From: Stropharia rugosoannulata | Taxonomy: Eukaryota > Basidiomycota > Agaricomycetes > Agaricales > Strophariaceae | Direction of reading: 5' to 3' | DNA: 64,000 nt | Assembly (NCBI GenBank): GCA_028532985.1 | Contig: JANCIK010000005.1 | Coordinates: forward strand, 3,478,501 to 3,542,500 | Part shown: one piece after another, positions 45,635 through 57,759 of the stretch | Position numbering within the stretch: the first letter of the stretch is position 1 | How the letters are laid out: each line of letters begins with the position of its first letter | Program-made: the position numbers and the translations under genes | The notes under the pieces: generated by a model | Database searches by the model: none | The model's input: only the letters and a program-made list of their open reading frames with translations | Told to the model about the DNA's origin: nothing

Positions 45635-47244
45635 TCAAGTAGGGTCTTGGAACACCCATGAGGGCTGCGTCGGTATATCAGGTATCTGGATATTCTGGAT
45701 ATTAGTGTCCATGTATGCCTGTCTTCTACTAGACTCGTTTATGTGCAGCATCACGCGGCAAGCCAGGAGTGCGTGTATTATCCTCAACATCCTAAGAAGT
45801 AGAAATTATCAGAAATATTCCAGAGAAAATTAGAGCGAGACAAACAGCGATATTATCAGAATAAGATCTTTCTGTAACCCAGTTAATTATATTATCAGTA
45901 AGGCGGAAACGAATACCCTTACAGGAAAGGTCAAGGCAATAATGATGTTGATCAACGAAAGCACTACCAAGTTGTTGGTCAAAAATCCAATGTACCGGAT
46001 ATCCAAATCTTACGGAACAGATAGATGTAGTAAACGGTGCCTGGGTAAGAAAAATTATGAACCAAACTATACTTGAAGAAGTATGCAAGCCTACCATCGC
46101 GATAGACCACTTTTAGAAAACGTGAACTTGTTCGAGAGCGATCTGGATCAATATCAGTACTTACACACGCACAGTTGACAGCGAACATACAAAGCTGATA
46201 CGACGGGATAGCCATGAGAATGAGCATAACTAAAGAAAAAATTAGGTTATGGATTAATGGTCCGAGTTTGAGAAACCATATTCACCAAAGTCATAGAGGC
46301 CAATCAGCACCCAACATAGAAAAATTATGGGGCTAGCGTCTGTCGCATAACATCCAATATAGGGAGTACGGGGGTTTGGATCAACTGGATAACAAGGAAT
46401 ATGTCAGTTGAAACATACAAAGAGAACCGAATATATTCACATTTGAGTGATTTTAGGAAGAGTGCAGTGCTTGCAAAGCCGGCGCCCCATGTCACGACGT
46501 AGAAGATTGGTAGGATGTACATCATTTTTTTATTTTTTTGCCACACAACCCAGGTCCTATTGGTCATTATGGCTTTCAAGACGAAGAAAAATGGTCTGTA
46601 AGCTAATAACCAAGTTTACCACTGCAGACAGACTTACCCTCTCCAGCTCCCAGGCCGACAACAAAGAGTACTGTGGTACCGATCAGCCGTTCAAATTGCG
46701 TAGGACATAATGTTTTCAACAACGTACAGGCATTGAGTTTAAATGCCAGAGCACAGACATTATACCGCTCCCCAGAAATGGTGAGCTCTGAGCAAGTCAG
46801 TAATTTAAAAAAAAATCTGGAGAGCAAAGTCACTTACGTAGGATCACAACAGCGGCTTCTAAAAACGCTGAATAACGCGTTAAGAGGTATACGAATTTCA
46901 TTATATTAAATTTTGAGGTCCATATTGTCGTAATTTCGCTGTCCAGCATGAGCAAGGTGTCGTAAGTCTGGTGACCGATGCGCCAAGATCAGATGCGCTG
47001 TATAGCTGGGCATCCGAAGGAAATAGAGGACGCACCAGAATCGCAATGCTCGCCGCTGCGAGGGGACAAAAATTCAAACAAATCGCGAATCAGTACTTGC
47101 ACAATTGCTATGACGTTGTAGATGGAAGATACCTTGCACATACTATATTTCATCAGAAAGAACATCGGGATGCAGCAATAACACGGCGCTTACGGAGACG
47201 ATCCTAGTGTACTGTACCGACGTCGAGAGCTCATCGACATCCAT
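45635..47244 (-). CDS. DUF6533 multi-pass membrane protein
   Basis: The start is MDVDELSTSVQYTRIVSYVQ. The DUF6533 signature follows: AASIAILTYDTLLMLDSEI, then TIWTSKFNIMKFVYLLTRYS. Helices continue through WVVWQKNKKMMYILPIFYVV, the central FLKVVYRDG motif common before the sixth helix, GTVYYIYLFLLSLINIIIAL, and a C-terminal MLRIIHALLACRVMLHINE. This gives a seven-helix-like topology with a short polar tail ending PSWVFQDPT. The family is expanded in mushroom-forming fungi and functionally unassigned. At least eight exons are needed; the second is a 10-nt microexon (47133-47142, encoding YVQ). The exon joining LTFP to KDLILIIS was chosen because it restores phase. The gene ends 286 nt from the right end of the hAT element, which therefore lies in its 3' flank. 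Confidence 0.8.
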
Positions 47245-48997
47245 AGCAGCTGGCAGAATTTGCGAAATATGCGACGTTCGCCCGGCTGCTCCATTTTATA
47301 CAACTGGGGTCAATAGTGGACATCAAGCCCATAGATCTCGGGGCCGCGTCCCTGCTTGGTTAGCCCATGTGTACGTTTCAATATCCATGTGATTGCAAAT
47401 TGATAAAACCGAACTTCCTCGAACTCCACACTCCGAGGCAGCCTTGTGACTTCAACTCTTCTCTCCTCCTGGGATTTAACCACTACTATGCACATGCGCG
47501 ATAGTGTAGTCCACGTATCCTCTGAGCTATACTAGACAGTTTTTAAAATAGTATAGGGCATGTCCTACCATCTCGCAAGTGACGAGGTTAGTAACGTGCT
47601 CGTAACCAGATTGTAAACCAAATATTTGTCAGCATGAACTCATAGGTCTGCGCTTTTCTGCGGGGATACGAAGGGAACATTTGTCTAGCACCGGTTCACA
47701 GGCTGAACTTACCGAGAGGATATGATAAAACGTTCCAAGTAATGAACGCTAAGCTGTCCTTATTATGTATCACCCATAGAACTTACTGATCCATCTTCAG
47801 AAGGGCCTGCTTCTCATTCCTTTCTCTGGGTTTATATTCTCACTGTCCATCTGCCACATGGACGAGGAACGGGGGGGAGCGTGGCCAGTGGAAAATCTAT
47901 TATTAGACTTGACGGACTTTGTAGAAAATAGAGGGATACAAACCGCGCGATAAGCTGCGATGCGGATTGATATCGCCGCGCCGAGTATCTTCGACCCCAG
48001 ATAAGAAGTCAGAAGATGATTGAAAAATTAAAACCCCAGCTTACAATATAGGGAGTGGTCCTGGCGAGTAAAACAACCAGGTATGCCGATGCGGTAGTTG
48101 TATGCCGAAGTTTCCATTCAACTCTTTTGTGAGTGGTAATACGTACCTATGCTTACCTTCCACAGAACGTGAGGAGGAAAACATAGAAATACCCCGGTCC
48201 ACACAGAACTAAAAGCATCTACCCACAAGCTGAAAAAGACGATACTACTGTTGAAAGCGAGTGATCCTCAGAAAATTATGTATGTCCACAGCGTCTACCG
48301 GAGAAAGGTATATATATACGGGCAGTTCTCTCCTTCTTACGTTCGGCAAAGAGGCTAGCTACGGCTGTAAAATTCTAGTGTTAACTGCCAGTTAAACGAT
48401 TGGGACTATAAACCTACATGTCTCTACAACACGGGGTGATTAATTAGTCTAACAACAAGATGAGAAATATTTGAACGAACGAATACCTGTTCATAATTAG
48501 CGTAGGTATGTAAGTACTTTAGCAAAAACTGCCTCATTAACATATATTAACATTTTTATACACTGGTTGATTCTCTACGTCGAAAGTTCCGAAATCCAAC
48601 TGTCAAGGTACTTAGAGAGTTTCACTTAGAAGTCAAGGGCCGCAGTCAAGCAGTCAGCCAGATTACCAAAGGGATTTATCGACGTAACCGGGAGTTCACA
48701 AGACAGTCTCTTAGGTACTCAAGGGATTATTACAGCTGTCGAAAATGTAGGTTTCCTCATGCACCTGAGGCTCATGACCGATGTCCAATGTCCAGGATCG
48801 CTTGACCTAAGCAGCTTACAAAAATCTGCAGCGCAGTGCGCACCCACGCCGCATACCATGTGAACAAAATCATCTCATCGATGACATATGTAAACGAAGT
48901 AAAGAAAAGTTCGTACTCGAAAAAGGGCTATGATTACACTGCGAAAACATGAGCAACTAGTCAACTCATCAGTAATAATATATGTTTACTGGGATGA
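47245..48997. other. intergenic, possible remnant of a membrane protein
   Basis: No complete gene is visible. On the minus strand an exon-like piece at 48157-48230 encodes LWVDAFSSVWTGVFLCFPP followed by HVLWK and a GTAAGC donor. It resembles the helix-plus-LWK pattern of fungal rhodopsin-like receptors, but neighbouring exons do not assemble into a full protein. The remainder looks noncoding and AT-rich. Confidence 0.25.
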
Positions 48998-50597
48998 TCA
49001 GACCCATCTGAAAACCAGCTCGCGTTTTTCCTCTGCCGCATTCCCCCGTTCCGCACAGCGTGTAATCATCTCCTCGTACGCAACCATCTTGTCTGTGCAT
49101 TCACGGACCCAAAGATGCAGGGTCCGCACGTCTGTTTTCTCTACGGCGAGCTGTAGCGGATCGGCGGGCGTCCACATACGCGAGCTTACCATGCGCAGCA
49201 GGATACCCTCGTCTACATCTCCCGCACATGTTGACAGTCCCAGGTCGCGGAGCTTCGGGAAGAGGTTGCGCACCCGCTCGCCAGAGTGGCAGTCCTGCCT
49301 GAAACGCCACGTGAGCGCCTCCAGCAGAGCATTGTCGACAATGCCCCCAGCGAGGCAGAGCGAGGTCAAGGAGTGCAACCATGGCATGGTGATCCATGCT
49401 TTGAACTCATCCACAGGCTCGTCGAGTACGTGCAAGTTGAGAATAGTCAGCGTACAATTTGAGGCATCGAGGAACTTGCAAATAGAGTTCCGGTCAGAGG
49501 GCGCTTCGGCATCCTGCACGTTAGTCGGACGCACGTTTTGAAGCTGTAAGCTGGTAAGGGAGGGGGCAGCGAAGTAGTCGAATATAACGGGCAGTGGAGA
49601 CGGGTCTTGAGGGTGTAGAGTAAGGATGAGCGATCTGAGGTTGGGCAGGTTTATTCGTGCAACAGGGGCGTCCAACATGTCTTCGTCCAAAAATAAGCTC
49701 CGGGCGGACAGACTGACTAAATTATAACAGTTTCTCATAAATTCTGCAAGCTCCCTGACGTCTACAGGCCCACTGAGCTCGACATATTGCAGTCGTGGAC
49801 TAAGTTCGAGAGGAGATATCACGGGCGCTCTCCATTTCAGAGATTCCAGTCGCTGAATGTGGGTGAGTCGCGAGTGAAGTGATGAAATTCGGTTGAGCAT
49901 TTTCTCAGGCATCTCTTCATCGTATTCGAACGATAATTTGACATCGAAAAGTCGACCCAATGTATCCGTATGAAGGAATGCCTTTGTCAGCGATCGCGTC
50001 GGCTCGCAAAGGTCGAAAGAAACGCTCCCCCAGCGCCGGCGATGCTTGGCCAATATGGCGATGATGAGGTCCGTGGCGCGCAACTCGCTCACAGACACCT
50101 CTGAGGACTCTTCTACAGCTATACGGAGCGTCCTGTGTTTCGACCGTTCCATCCAGAGCTCAAGGCGATGAGCGTGGGTACGACTCGGTCGGTAGACATA
50201 GACATCGGTCCAGAACGTAGAGTAACTATTGATGATGTTGCGCCATCGCTGACATACTTGGGAGAGGGGAAACGGTGAGCCCACATTGGCTCCAATGAGT
50301 GGAGAGGCCAAAAGTTCTCCTTCAGTAGGTGTTGACATGAAGATTGCATATGTCAGGATTTCCCGTAATACTTCCTGGGGTAAATCTCTGAACGGGTCCC
50401 ATCGTCGCAAAGCAAAATCTGTGACACGCAATTCTACTCAACGTCAGCTTCAAACGTGGCGAGATGGTACGATTGGCCAACTTACTCGCGCGAGAGTAGA
50501 GTGATAAAGTAACATTGGTAAGAGTATGTATACCTGGAAGAGTGCTCAGCCTCGCGCGCATAGGGTAACAAACATTTAACGTACCAACTGCTGCCAT
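48998..50597 (-). CDS. F-box protein
   Basis: F-box proteins select targets for SCF ubiquitin ligases. The F-box is clear: FRDLPQEVLREILTYAIF, then SQVCQRWRNIINSYSTFWTD, near residues 50-110. The remaining 370 residues are a Leu-rich repeat-like body with spaced LRSLILTL, LTSLQLQNV and LTILNLHV segments, typical of the large agaricomycete F-box families whose targets are unknown. The main exon runs to 48998. An upstream exon (from ATG 50597, MAAVGTLNVCYPM) joins through an intron that starts GTAAGTTGG and ends GAGTAG, giving SRAKLRVTDFALRRW in frame. Without it no ATG precedes the F-box, so I include it. The gene stands alone between two gene-poor regions. Confidence 0.87.
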
Positions 50598-51809
50598 TTC
50601 TTGAATACGGGGGATCAAGAGCGAGGAACACAACTGAAGGATATTCCGTTAAGTATCGTTCAAAGAAACTCTTGTTATTCCGTATCCATGACCACGACGT
50701 TAGGAGAACAAAGCCTTTATACATGCCTTATACTGAGGCGAGGATGACAGCCTTGTTACGATTGGTATAAGAATACATTTTTGTCAACTCGGTAGGTCGG
50801 CCTCGGCTAAATACGAACGATGGGTCAGTTAGGAAGGCAGTAGTAAGAGGTCTCAGACTGCAGTTAGCTCACAAGTTCTCGTGACCGCGCAAGAGGAAGG
50901 GAGCTTGTTGGGCTACTGCGTCACTCCCAGGGAGGACCGATTTTGGTCAACCCACCGATTTACACCGAGCACTTCGGTCATGACCGATTTGGACCGATTT
51001 CAGCTGCACGTGCAAAAGACGCGCGTCGGAATTTGCCGCTGATCTAAGCGAGACCGCCGCGTCTACAACTCCACCAGCTACCACCCCATCTTAACGCACG
51101 CGCGGCGCCGGCGCCGCGCGATTTATTTAAGGATGAAGTATATCATATGCTCAGTGTATGGACGCAACAAAGACTTACATATTCCGGGCAACTCAAACGG
51201 CGCTTGTGCCGCTTTCAAAAAAAAATAGTAAGATATAAATTTGTATAAATTATACTAATGCATTAGTCAGTTGTTCTGCCAGGGATACAGAGGCTCACCC
51301 AACTGATGTGGGGCCTCAGGCCGAGGGAATGACACAGAACGAAACGGCGGTCGCTGAGAAGCACTGAAGAGCTGTGAAGTCGCCGCTACATCTTTGCTCT
51401 TATCTTCGCTTGATCACCACTTATCTGCACCCATTGCACCTACCTTGTGTCTATCTCTCTTCTGAAGTTGAGGAGAAGCGTTTTAGTCACCATCTTATAC
51501 AAGTCAGCGCCAGCAGTGCATGAATCATATAGGTTCTTTACAACTAAAGTGAGCACATATCTGTCACCGAGCTACTCCCAACACTCATTCAAATATTCCG
51601 TTCACAAGATATTTCCGGCGTCGGAATGCCATATGATATATGGAGTATATTTAAAATATCCCTTCATCAGCAAACTGTAATTTGCCATAGCGAAACTTCA
51701 TCAAGAAAGCGTCGCAAACCTCTTTTGCAAGACATAGGTCTTTGGCATTCTTTGACTTTATGTTGGTAACTGGGCAAGCAGACCTCAAGGCATACTTCCC
51801 TGCAACACC
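50598..51809. other. gene-poor stretch with CG palindrome
   Basis: No gene is seen. Near 50938-50999 the sequence repeats GACCGATTT three times (with GGTCAACCCACCGATTT), and a perfect CG palindrome follows at 51099-51120. These could be ends of an unrecognised mobile element, but no paired terminus was found. Confidence 0.4.
51099..51120. repeat. perfect 22-bp CG palindrome
   Basis: The 22 bases equal their own reverse complement (left half CGCGCGGCGCC). They sit eight bases after TTAAC and before an AT-rich TTTATTTAA. The probability of a perfect 22-bp palindrome by chance is low, so structure or transposon origin is likely. Confidence 0.75.
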
Positions 51810-51974
51810 AGATCTTTCATTGGCACCAGTGGCTCCCTCTCCAAGCACTCCGTCACTCAGCAGGCTTTCGGCGCCCTCGCATACTACATCACCGGCGCCG
51901 AAGAGCCAGAGGTCACCAAGGTCGCTGGCGTCTTCCTCGCCACCTTTGCCCAGTTTGTCCTTTCTTTATCATAA
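51810..51974 (+). pseudogene. exon-like fragment, unknown family
   Basis: The frame reads RSFIGTSGSLSKHSVTQQ, then AFGALAYYITGAEEPEVTK and VAGVFLATFAQFVLSLS before TAA. Third codon positions are mostly C or G, unlike the surrounding AT-rich DNA, which is what a conserved exon of a well-expressed gene looks like. No upstream exon or start can be joined to it. It may be the terminal exon of a decayed gene or a captured fragment. I do not recognise the family. Confidence 0.28.
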
Positions 51975-53637
51975 AGCTACTAGCGTAGAAGAAATGAACT
52001 AGATAAGATATTATATTGCCATTTCTGCACGGATACTTCTCGCGTAGATGATCCATATCGCTGATATTAACGAAGAAAGTTAACGGGACCTAGGGTAAAT
52101 TTCGCTTTTGTTCTTTGGCGTTCGCGCACTGATGCATGAAAGGTATAACCGTAAGAAATTAATAAATCACTGTGAAAGGAGTCTGGTTCGGGCCTAAGTC
52201 AATCTAAATACGTACCCTGGCCTCGTGCATGAGCCAAGTTTCCCATATTGTGTTGTCTGAAATAACTTGCCGTTGGATTTTCAGAGCGGAAGGTTCCCCC
52301 TGTCCTTGAATAATACCACACGTTGTTACGAGTAGATCCCATTCCTTCTTGATTTTCTATGCCTTCCCATATATCTGAAGTTCTCTCGCAGTGCCAAAGC
52401 TATGGGAATTTTATCTGGTCATTAATAAATTTAAGATATGAAGACGGAAGCCTCATCTTACAGGCACCCGCTCATTTCCTATAATTAGATGGGTGTTCGC
52501 GGATTCAGAAGCCGGCCGTAATTATCGCATACGTTCTGAAGAAAGAACGTGGTATGCAGGCATTGTAATGCTTCATGATGAAATCGATCCACATTTTCCC
52601 CTGATAGTGATAATGAAAATGACTGTAAAGCTGGCCCCGCATTCGTTGCTCAGAGCATTTGGGTCTACGTCTAGACATAGGAATAGGAAAGACGGAGAAC
52701 ATTTCTCAGCATCTCTTCCAGCAACAAGGAACCGGCACCGTGAAGTTTTACTACATACTCCGGTTTCACCTCTGACATGTATATACACACTCTTTCATAT
52801 CAGCGTGGACGTTCCCTCACACGGCCGCGTCTATATGCTGCATTAGGAAATTGTTGGGTATATATATTCATAGCGTCGTTGAGCTCTGTGAGCAAATCTT
52901 GCCATTAAAGGCATATTTCGGGCAGACCGCAGTAGAGTTTGAATAGGACAAATATACCTTTACACGGATGCCGCTTCTGTGCCCTTTCTATCAGAATAAC
53001 CAGAAACCATGGTGTCGCATTTGGTTTTATGAATTTCGACGAGAGATTGTTGGCGACTCAATCCGGATTCACCTTCTCAGCGGATACGGTATCCGAGTTA
53101 GAGCATGATCACATTAAAGCGTGCATGCAGTGTTCACGAGCGCCGTTTCGCATAGCTGAACTGAATCTAACACTGCTAATTCTGCGTATGAACGTTTAAG
53201 AGAGCCGCGATGTCGGCCCTATGTAGTCATACCATCTCAAATGGTGGCTAATACAGCCAAATATGCAGCCTAGAACTAGCTTAGTACAAGGAAGCAAGTC
53301 AGCGGATCCTCGAACGCATGTCGCTCCCAAGCCTAATTGACACGCTGATTTTCTGATTATCACCCAGTTATCCCTGATGCGTCTTATCGCTACTTATAGA
53401 ACTTTAGAAGGCACAAGGGCCACTTGACACCAGCCGTTCCCGGACGGCCGGTGTTCTTCAGTTACACGCTTCCTCCCAGGCGCTACGCCGCTAGCACTGA
53501 TTACGCGCCCGAGGGCACTCCGCGGCGTATCTTATGGTCGCCGGAATGGAAGCAACGTTGAGAAAGGGAAAGGACGGGATATACCATGGGTATACCAATG
53601 CCTTGTCCCCTCAGTCGCTCCGGGGTGTTCGCGGCCG
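51975..53637. other. gene-poor stretch
   Basis: A 117-codon plus-strand frame at 52493-52846 and overlapping minus-strand frames show no domain or splice partners. I see no repeats with ends and no RNA gene. Confidence 0.45.
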
Positions 53638-54162
53638 TCAGTTGTGGAGATAATCAAATGTGAGTAACCTCCAGTTCCTGAGGCGTTCAGTAGCCTCGTT
53701 TCTCAGCGACCGGCCCCGCTTATCTGGGGAATGATGGATGGGCGCATGATCACATGTGGGGGTGCCTAAATATAGTTTGCATACTTCCATTTCCGTACTG
53801 TCCTTGTGTGGCGGAGTCGCAAATGCGTGCACCCACAAATCCTGCAGCGGCGGTACCTTTGCGGCTGGCGGGTAATTGATGCTCTGTGTCTGGAAAGAGG
53901 GAATGCTAGGCGAGGTAGTCGCCGTGTCTGAATTACGAAAACATTGATTTGCGTTCTGGAATATGTACATACTATCAGAGTTAGTGTGGCGGCACACGTA
54001 CACAGGGATAATCCCTGGATCAATAACATGTAAAGCTTCAAGACGAGTCATTTTCCAGAAGGAGATCACCCACTCCATGCACGTTGATCCGCTAAACTTC
54101 ATTCTGCCCTGTCTTTGACTGTTGCCCCGGACAGCTTTGTTACCTGGAGTGCTGCAATGCAC
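53638..54162 (-). CDS. uncharacterised frame, possible F-box/LRR remnant
   Basis: The minus-strand frame gives 174 residues without an obvious start. The segment WVISFWKMTRLEALHVIDPG followed later by VPPLQDLWVHAF and TEMEVCKLYLGTP has the spacing of leucine-rich repeats at the end of agaricomycete F-box proteins (compare the gene at 48998-50597). There is no F-box itself. A single-exon remnant of such a gene is the best guess, but the similarity is weak. The tail (LRNWRLLTFDYLHN) is followed by a clean TGA. Confidence 0.3.
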   Translation of the reverse strand: MHCSTPGNKAVRGNSQRQGRMKFSGSTCMEWVISFWKMTRLEALHVIDPGIIPVYVCRHTNSDSMYIFQNANQCFRNSDTATTSPSIPSFQTQSINYPPAAKVPPLQDLWVHAFATPPHKDSTEMEVCKLYLGTPTCDHAPIHHSPDKRGRSLRNEATERLRNWRLLTFDYLHN

Positions 54163-57100
54163 AAAATTTCAAGCGTCTTGTAAGCTTTGATGCCCACTCA
54201 AGCTGATGTTCTGCCCATACTATTGTGTGAGAGTGTGTTGCTCCGGAGTTATGGGACAAGGCAGATCACGTCTCCACACTTGCATCGCGACGGAATGTAG
54301 GTGAAGAGACGCGACGCAGCTGGACAATACCAGCGCGGAGCTCTGGGCTATTATTCTCCAGAATGGAAGTTGGAAGTGCCATCCCTCCTAGGCCGAGGCT
54401 CATGCACATGTTTATCTATGACGTCTTCGCTTGCGCGCGGCTATAACACCACATATCGCCGCTCACGGCTCGCTTTATCGAGTGAGCAAGCGCCGCCAGG
54501 CGCTGCCCCAAAGCTTACAGACGGGTCACGGACATACCTTCCGCGTCCGAGTCTCAGAAGTAGAAAGGTTGCCGGCAGGCACTCAGGCATGCCCGCTCAG
54601 CCGGGCTCGACCTTCTCCTCCTGCATCGCAATATTGTTGTTTCAAAGAACTAGAATATCAGATGCGCTAGGTGACAGGTCCAGTTGGACATACGCGATGT
54701 GTTCCATGCGCCTGGGTCAGCAGACCGGTGTGGGGCGATAGGACGCCGGTATACTCCCCGCAAGTAGGTTTGCGAGTCGGATTGAGAATAAGGTGCCTCG
54801 CGAGCTATAGCCTTCAGTGTATGTGGATCGCGGTCGAGACTCGTCCTGCGCATGATATGTACATATGGTGCACATCGAGTATAAGCTTGCTTAGTACCTT
54901 CTGTGCTCACGGGAGTATAGTGCTCTCGGGTCTGCCGTCCAAAGGGTGTAACATTCTTTTCTCCTGGATATGTAAATACACAATAATGGCAGAAATGACT
55001 CCCTCATTATTCTTTGGACGGTTTCATACCGCTTTTCTGCTTATTCCTAAAATGCAAATACTTAACGCGTATCCCCAGCTCAGCGAAATGACTCGGGCGC
55101 GCCGCTCTGCGCTCTGCCGCTCGAGGCGTTAGCGCTATGTCGTGATGCGTATGCACATAGCGAGCCATACGCAGCGTAGAGACTGCGAAGCACCTACGTA
55201 CGTACATTTCGCAAGTCAGGTCACAGATCCTGTACGTATGAGCGGTCATACGTTCGCGCTTGCGCATATGTCTAGAAATTAGCATGGAATGTAAAACGCA
55301 GGCCGTGCCTTCTTCCTCCAAGTACTGTATGTATGTACATAGTTAACTCAGCGTCCAAGCACACGCCCTCTCCCAAGCGTGATTGGCGTGTAAGCATGTC
55401 TGTCTACTTGCGCCGTACGTGTGAGTATTGCGACTATGTAGACTCGGACACTGGCACCTGTCGTTCCCTCGCTGATTGGCTGCGTCACCCTGCGAAAACT
55501 CGGGGTATTCTTGGAGAATATAGATATGTAAAATTTTATTTATCGGTATATTGGGAGCAGCTGGGAATATGGTGGAATTTGGGTACTTATGACTATGTAT
55601 GTATGTCCGAGGTGAGAAAGAACTTGAGTAGAGAGTATCAGACAGCCCAGCTGAGTCGGCATTCCCGGCACGGCACGGTGGAGACTCAGCCGCGACCGTG
55701 ACCGCGCGCGCTGAATGGGAGATGCGACCGCGTTCCGTCCGCCGTGCGCGTAGTGCAGTTTGTACATTGATACATAGGGCGGTGGACGGTGGACGGTTAT
55801 ACTTTTGATGGTCCACAGCCTAGATGGCACTCCGCCCTTGTTCTTCCCCGGGACGGGATACAATATCTATCATAATATAATACGAAGCTACTGCGCACAA
55901 GCTCGGGAGCGCGGGCGAGCGGACGGGTGGGCGGGCACTTGGTGGGGACAGGTAAATATAAGGGGAATAGATATGGTATGGTATTGAGTATTGTACTATT
56001 ACTTACTTACCCGCATGATAGACTATAGAGTACGCGCACCAGCCCATTCAATCAATACGGTCTTACAACATCCGTCAATTAAACTTCGTATATAGAGTAC
56101 ATGGTATAGGTATCCACCCTGATTGCCCCTCTCACTCTAGCTGGCTTCAGCGGCAGAGGCGTCTATACTCTACAGCCTCGGTAGGGTAGAGCTTGTGAGA
56201 CATACGGTGCATGTCAAGGTGGAGCGCTGATAATATACATATACATATTGCATCGACGCATCCGAGCCGGGGATGGGGGGAAGATGTACGGGTGCAATTA
56301 ACATTACATAGAGTAGAATTGGAATTACATAGAATCATATGTATGTGTTGTATAATAGAACATATATACTGAACATATGCGGACGGCTGGGAGACCGGTG
56401 TCGGTGGGAGCCATCACATCACATCGTATTGATGCCTCCGTCCCGTCGAAACGGAGACAAAAACAAAACATATCTTTGTATGTACATACATACAATCCGC
56501 GTCGCGTAGTACGCGAAAACGTAGATATGTACCTGCCTGTCACTGTCTGACTCTGACTCGGGAAAAGGTTGTTCGGGGGATAACTTGAACGGTGAAATAA
56601 CAAACGACTCGTGCCAGATACTTAACCCCATGAAACTTCAACTTTTGAGAAGACAGAAAATACACACCAACACGAAATACAACGCATAGCAGCAAATGTG
56701 GACGTGCGCCCGGTCCTGACAGTGTATGAGCGGATAAACGAAAAAAATGAAATGGGAGGGAAGCTGTAAAGTAAAAAGTAAAAAATGAGAGTCCAGATGT
56801 GTTGAATCACGACTATCCCTAGCATGGACGCTAAAGCACCTCCCCCGCTCGGCCGACGGCCGACGGCGCACGCCCCCCGCCTACGAGTTCTACACACCCA
56901 CGCGCCCACCCACGCACCCGTCTCTTATTGTCTTTCACCGGGCAGACCCGGGGCGGGAACACGTACGTGGCGCACCGCGTGCGCTCTACGGCCGTACACG
57001 ACGCATTACCGCCATACACGGCACGCTACGGTCATACACGACGCACGCACTACATCCCATACGCGCACCTCGAGGCGCCTCGAGGCGTGCGCCCGTGCGG

Positions 57101-57638
57101 GCTTACGATAGTGGTTTGGATAAGGCGGGCATGTGATGCGTGCGTGATGCGTGCGTGCTTTCTTGCTTACTTGCATTCTTGCGTTCTTGCTTTCTTGCTT
57201 TCTTGCCTACTGAACGGACCCAGCCTCAGCCGTGCGTATGCCACCTGGAGGGGCCGAATCAGCCGAACCAGCCGGCGCGCTGAGGCGGCGCTAAGTCCAT
57301 ATCAGGTAACTATTAATTACGCAACCCTTACTTACTTATGTAATTCCTCTAACACAAAAATAACATTCACCCCGCGGCCGGCCGAGTCCAAGTACGGAAA
57401 TAACTCACTACTGGAATCCCGCTCATCAGACGTCTTCGTCTTTTTCAAGTGCTGCGTATCCCCTAAGTGCACAGTGCATGGTGTTCAATTTTTGTGCTAG
57501 CGCGATACTAAACACAAGGGGATTTGGGTAGCCGAGCGCAAATGACGCGGGATGGTGACGAGGGCGAACTTCGAAGGGAGGGAGGGCGAAGGGCAAGGGC
57601 AGAAGACAATGGGCCGGGCCGCGGGATAATCGACGCCG

Positions 57639-57683
57639 GGATAATGCCGGTGAGGATAATGCCGGTGAGGATAATGCCGGCAG
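57639..57683 (+). repeat. 15-bp tandem repeat, three copies
   Basis: GGATAATGCCGGTGA occurs twice exactly and a third time with the end changed to CAG. A related GGATAATCGACGCCG precedes it. Confidence 0.7.
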
Positions 57684-57741
57684 AGCATAATGGCAGAGGG
57701 AGGATAATGCAGCGTAAGCGCTTAGCGTAGCGAGCTTGCTG

Positions 57742-57759
57742 TATGTATGTACATACATA
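57742..57759. repeat. 18-bp perfect palindrome inside a longer hairpin
   Basis: TATGTATGTACATACATA is its own reverse complement. It is flanked on the left by GCGCTTAGCGTAGCG and on the right by GCGCTAAGCTAGCG, which can pair imperfectly and extend the stem. Confidence 0.7.

Noticed and set aside
54301..55816. Several overlapping frames of 100-157 codons
   Set aside because: They overlap on both strands, share no domain and have no splice partners. Base composition alone explains them.
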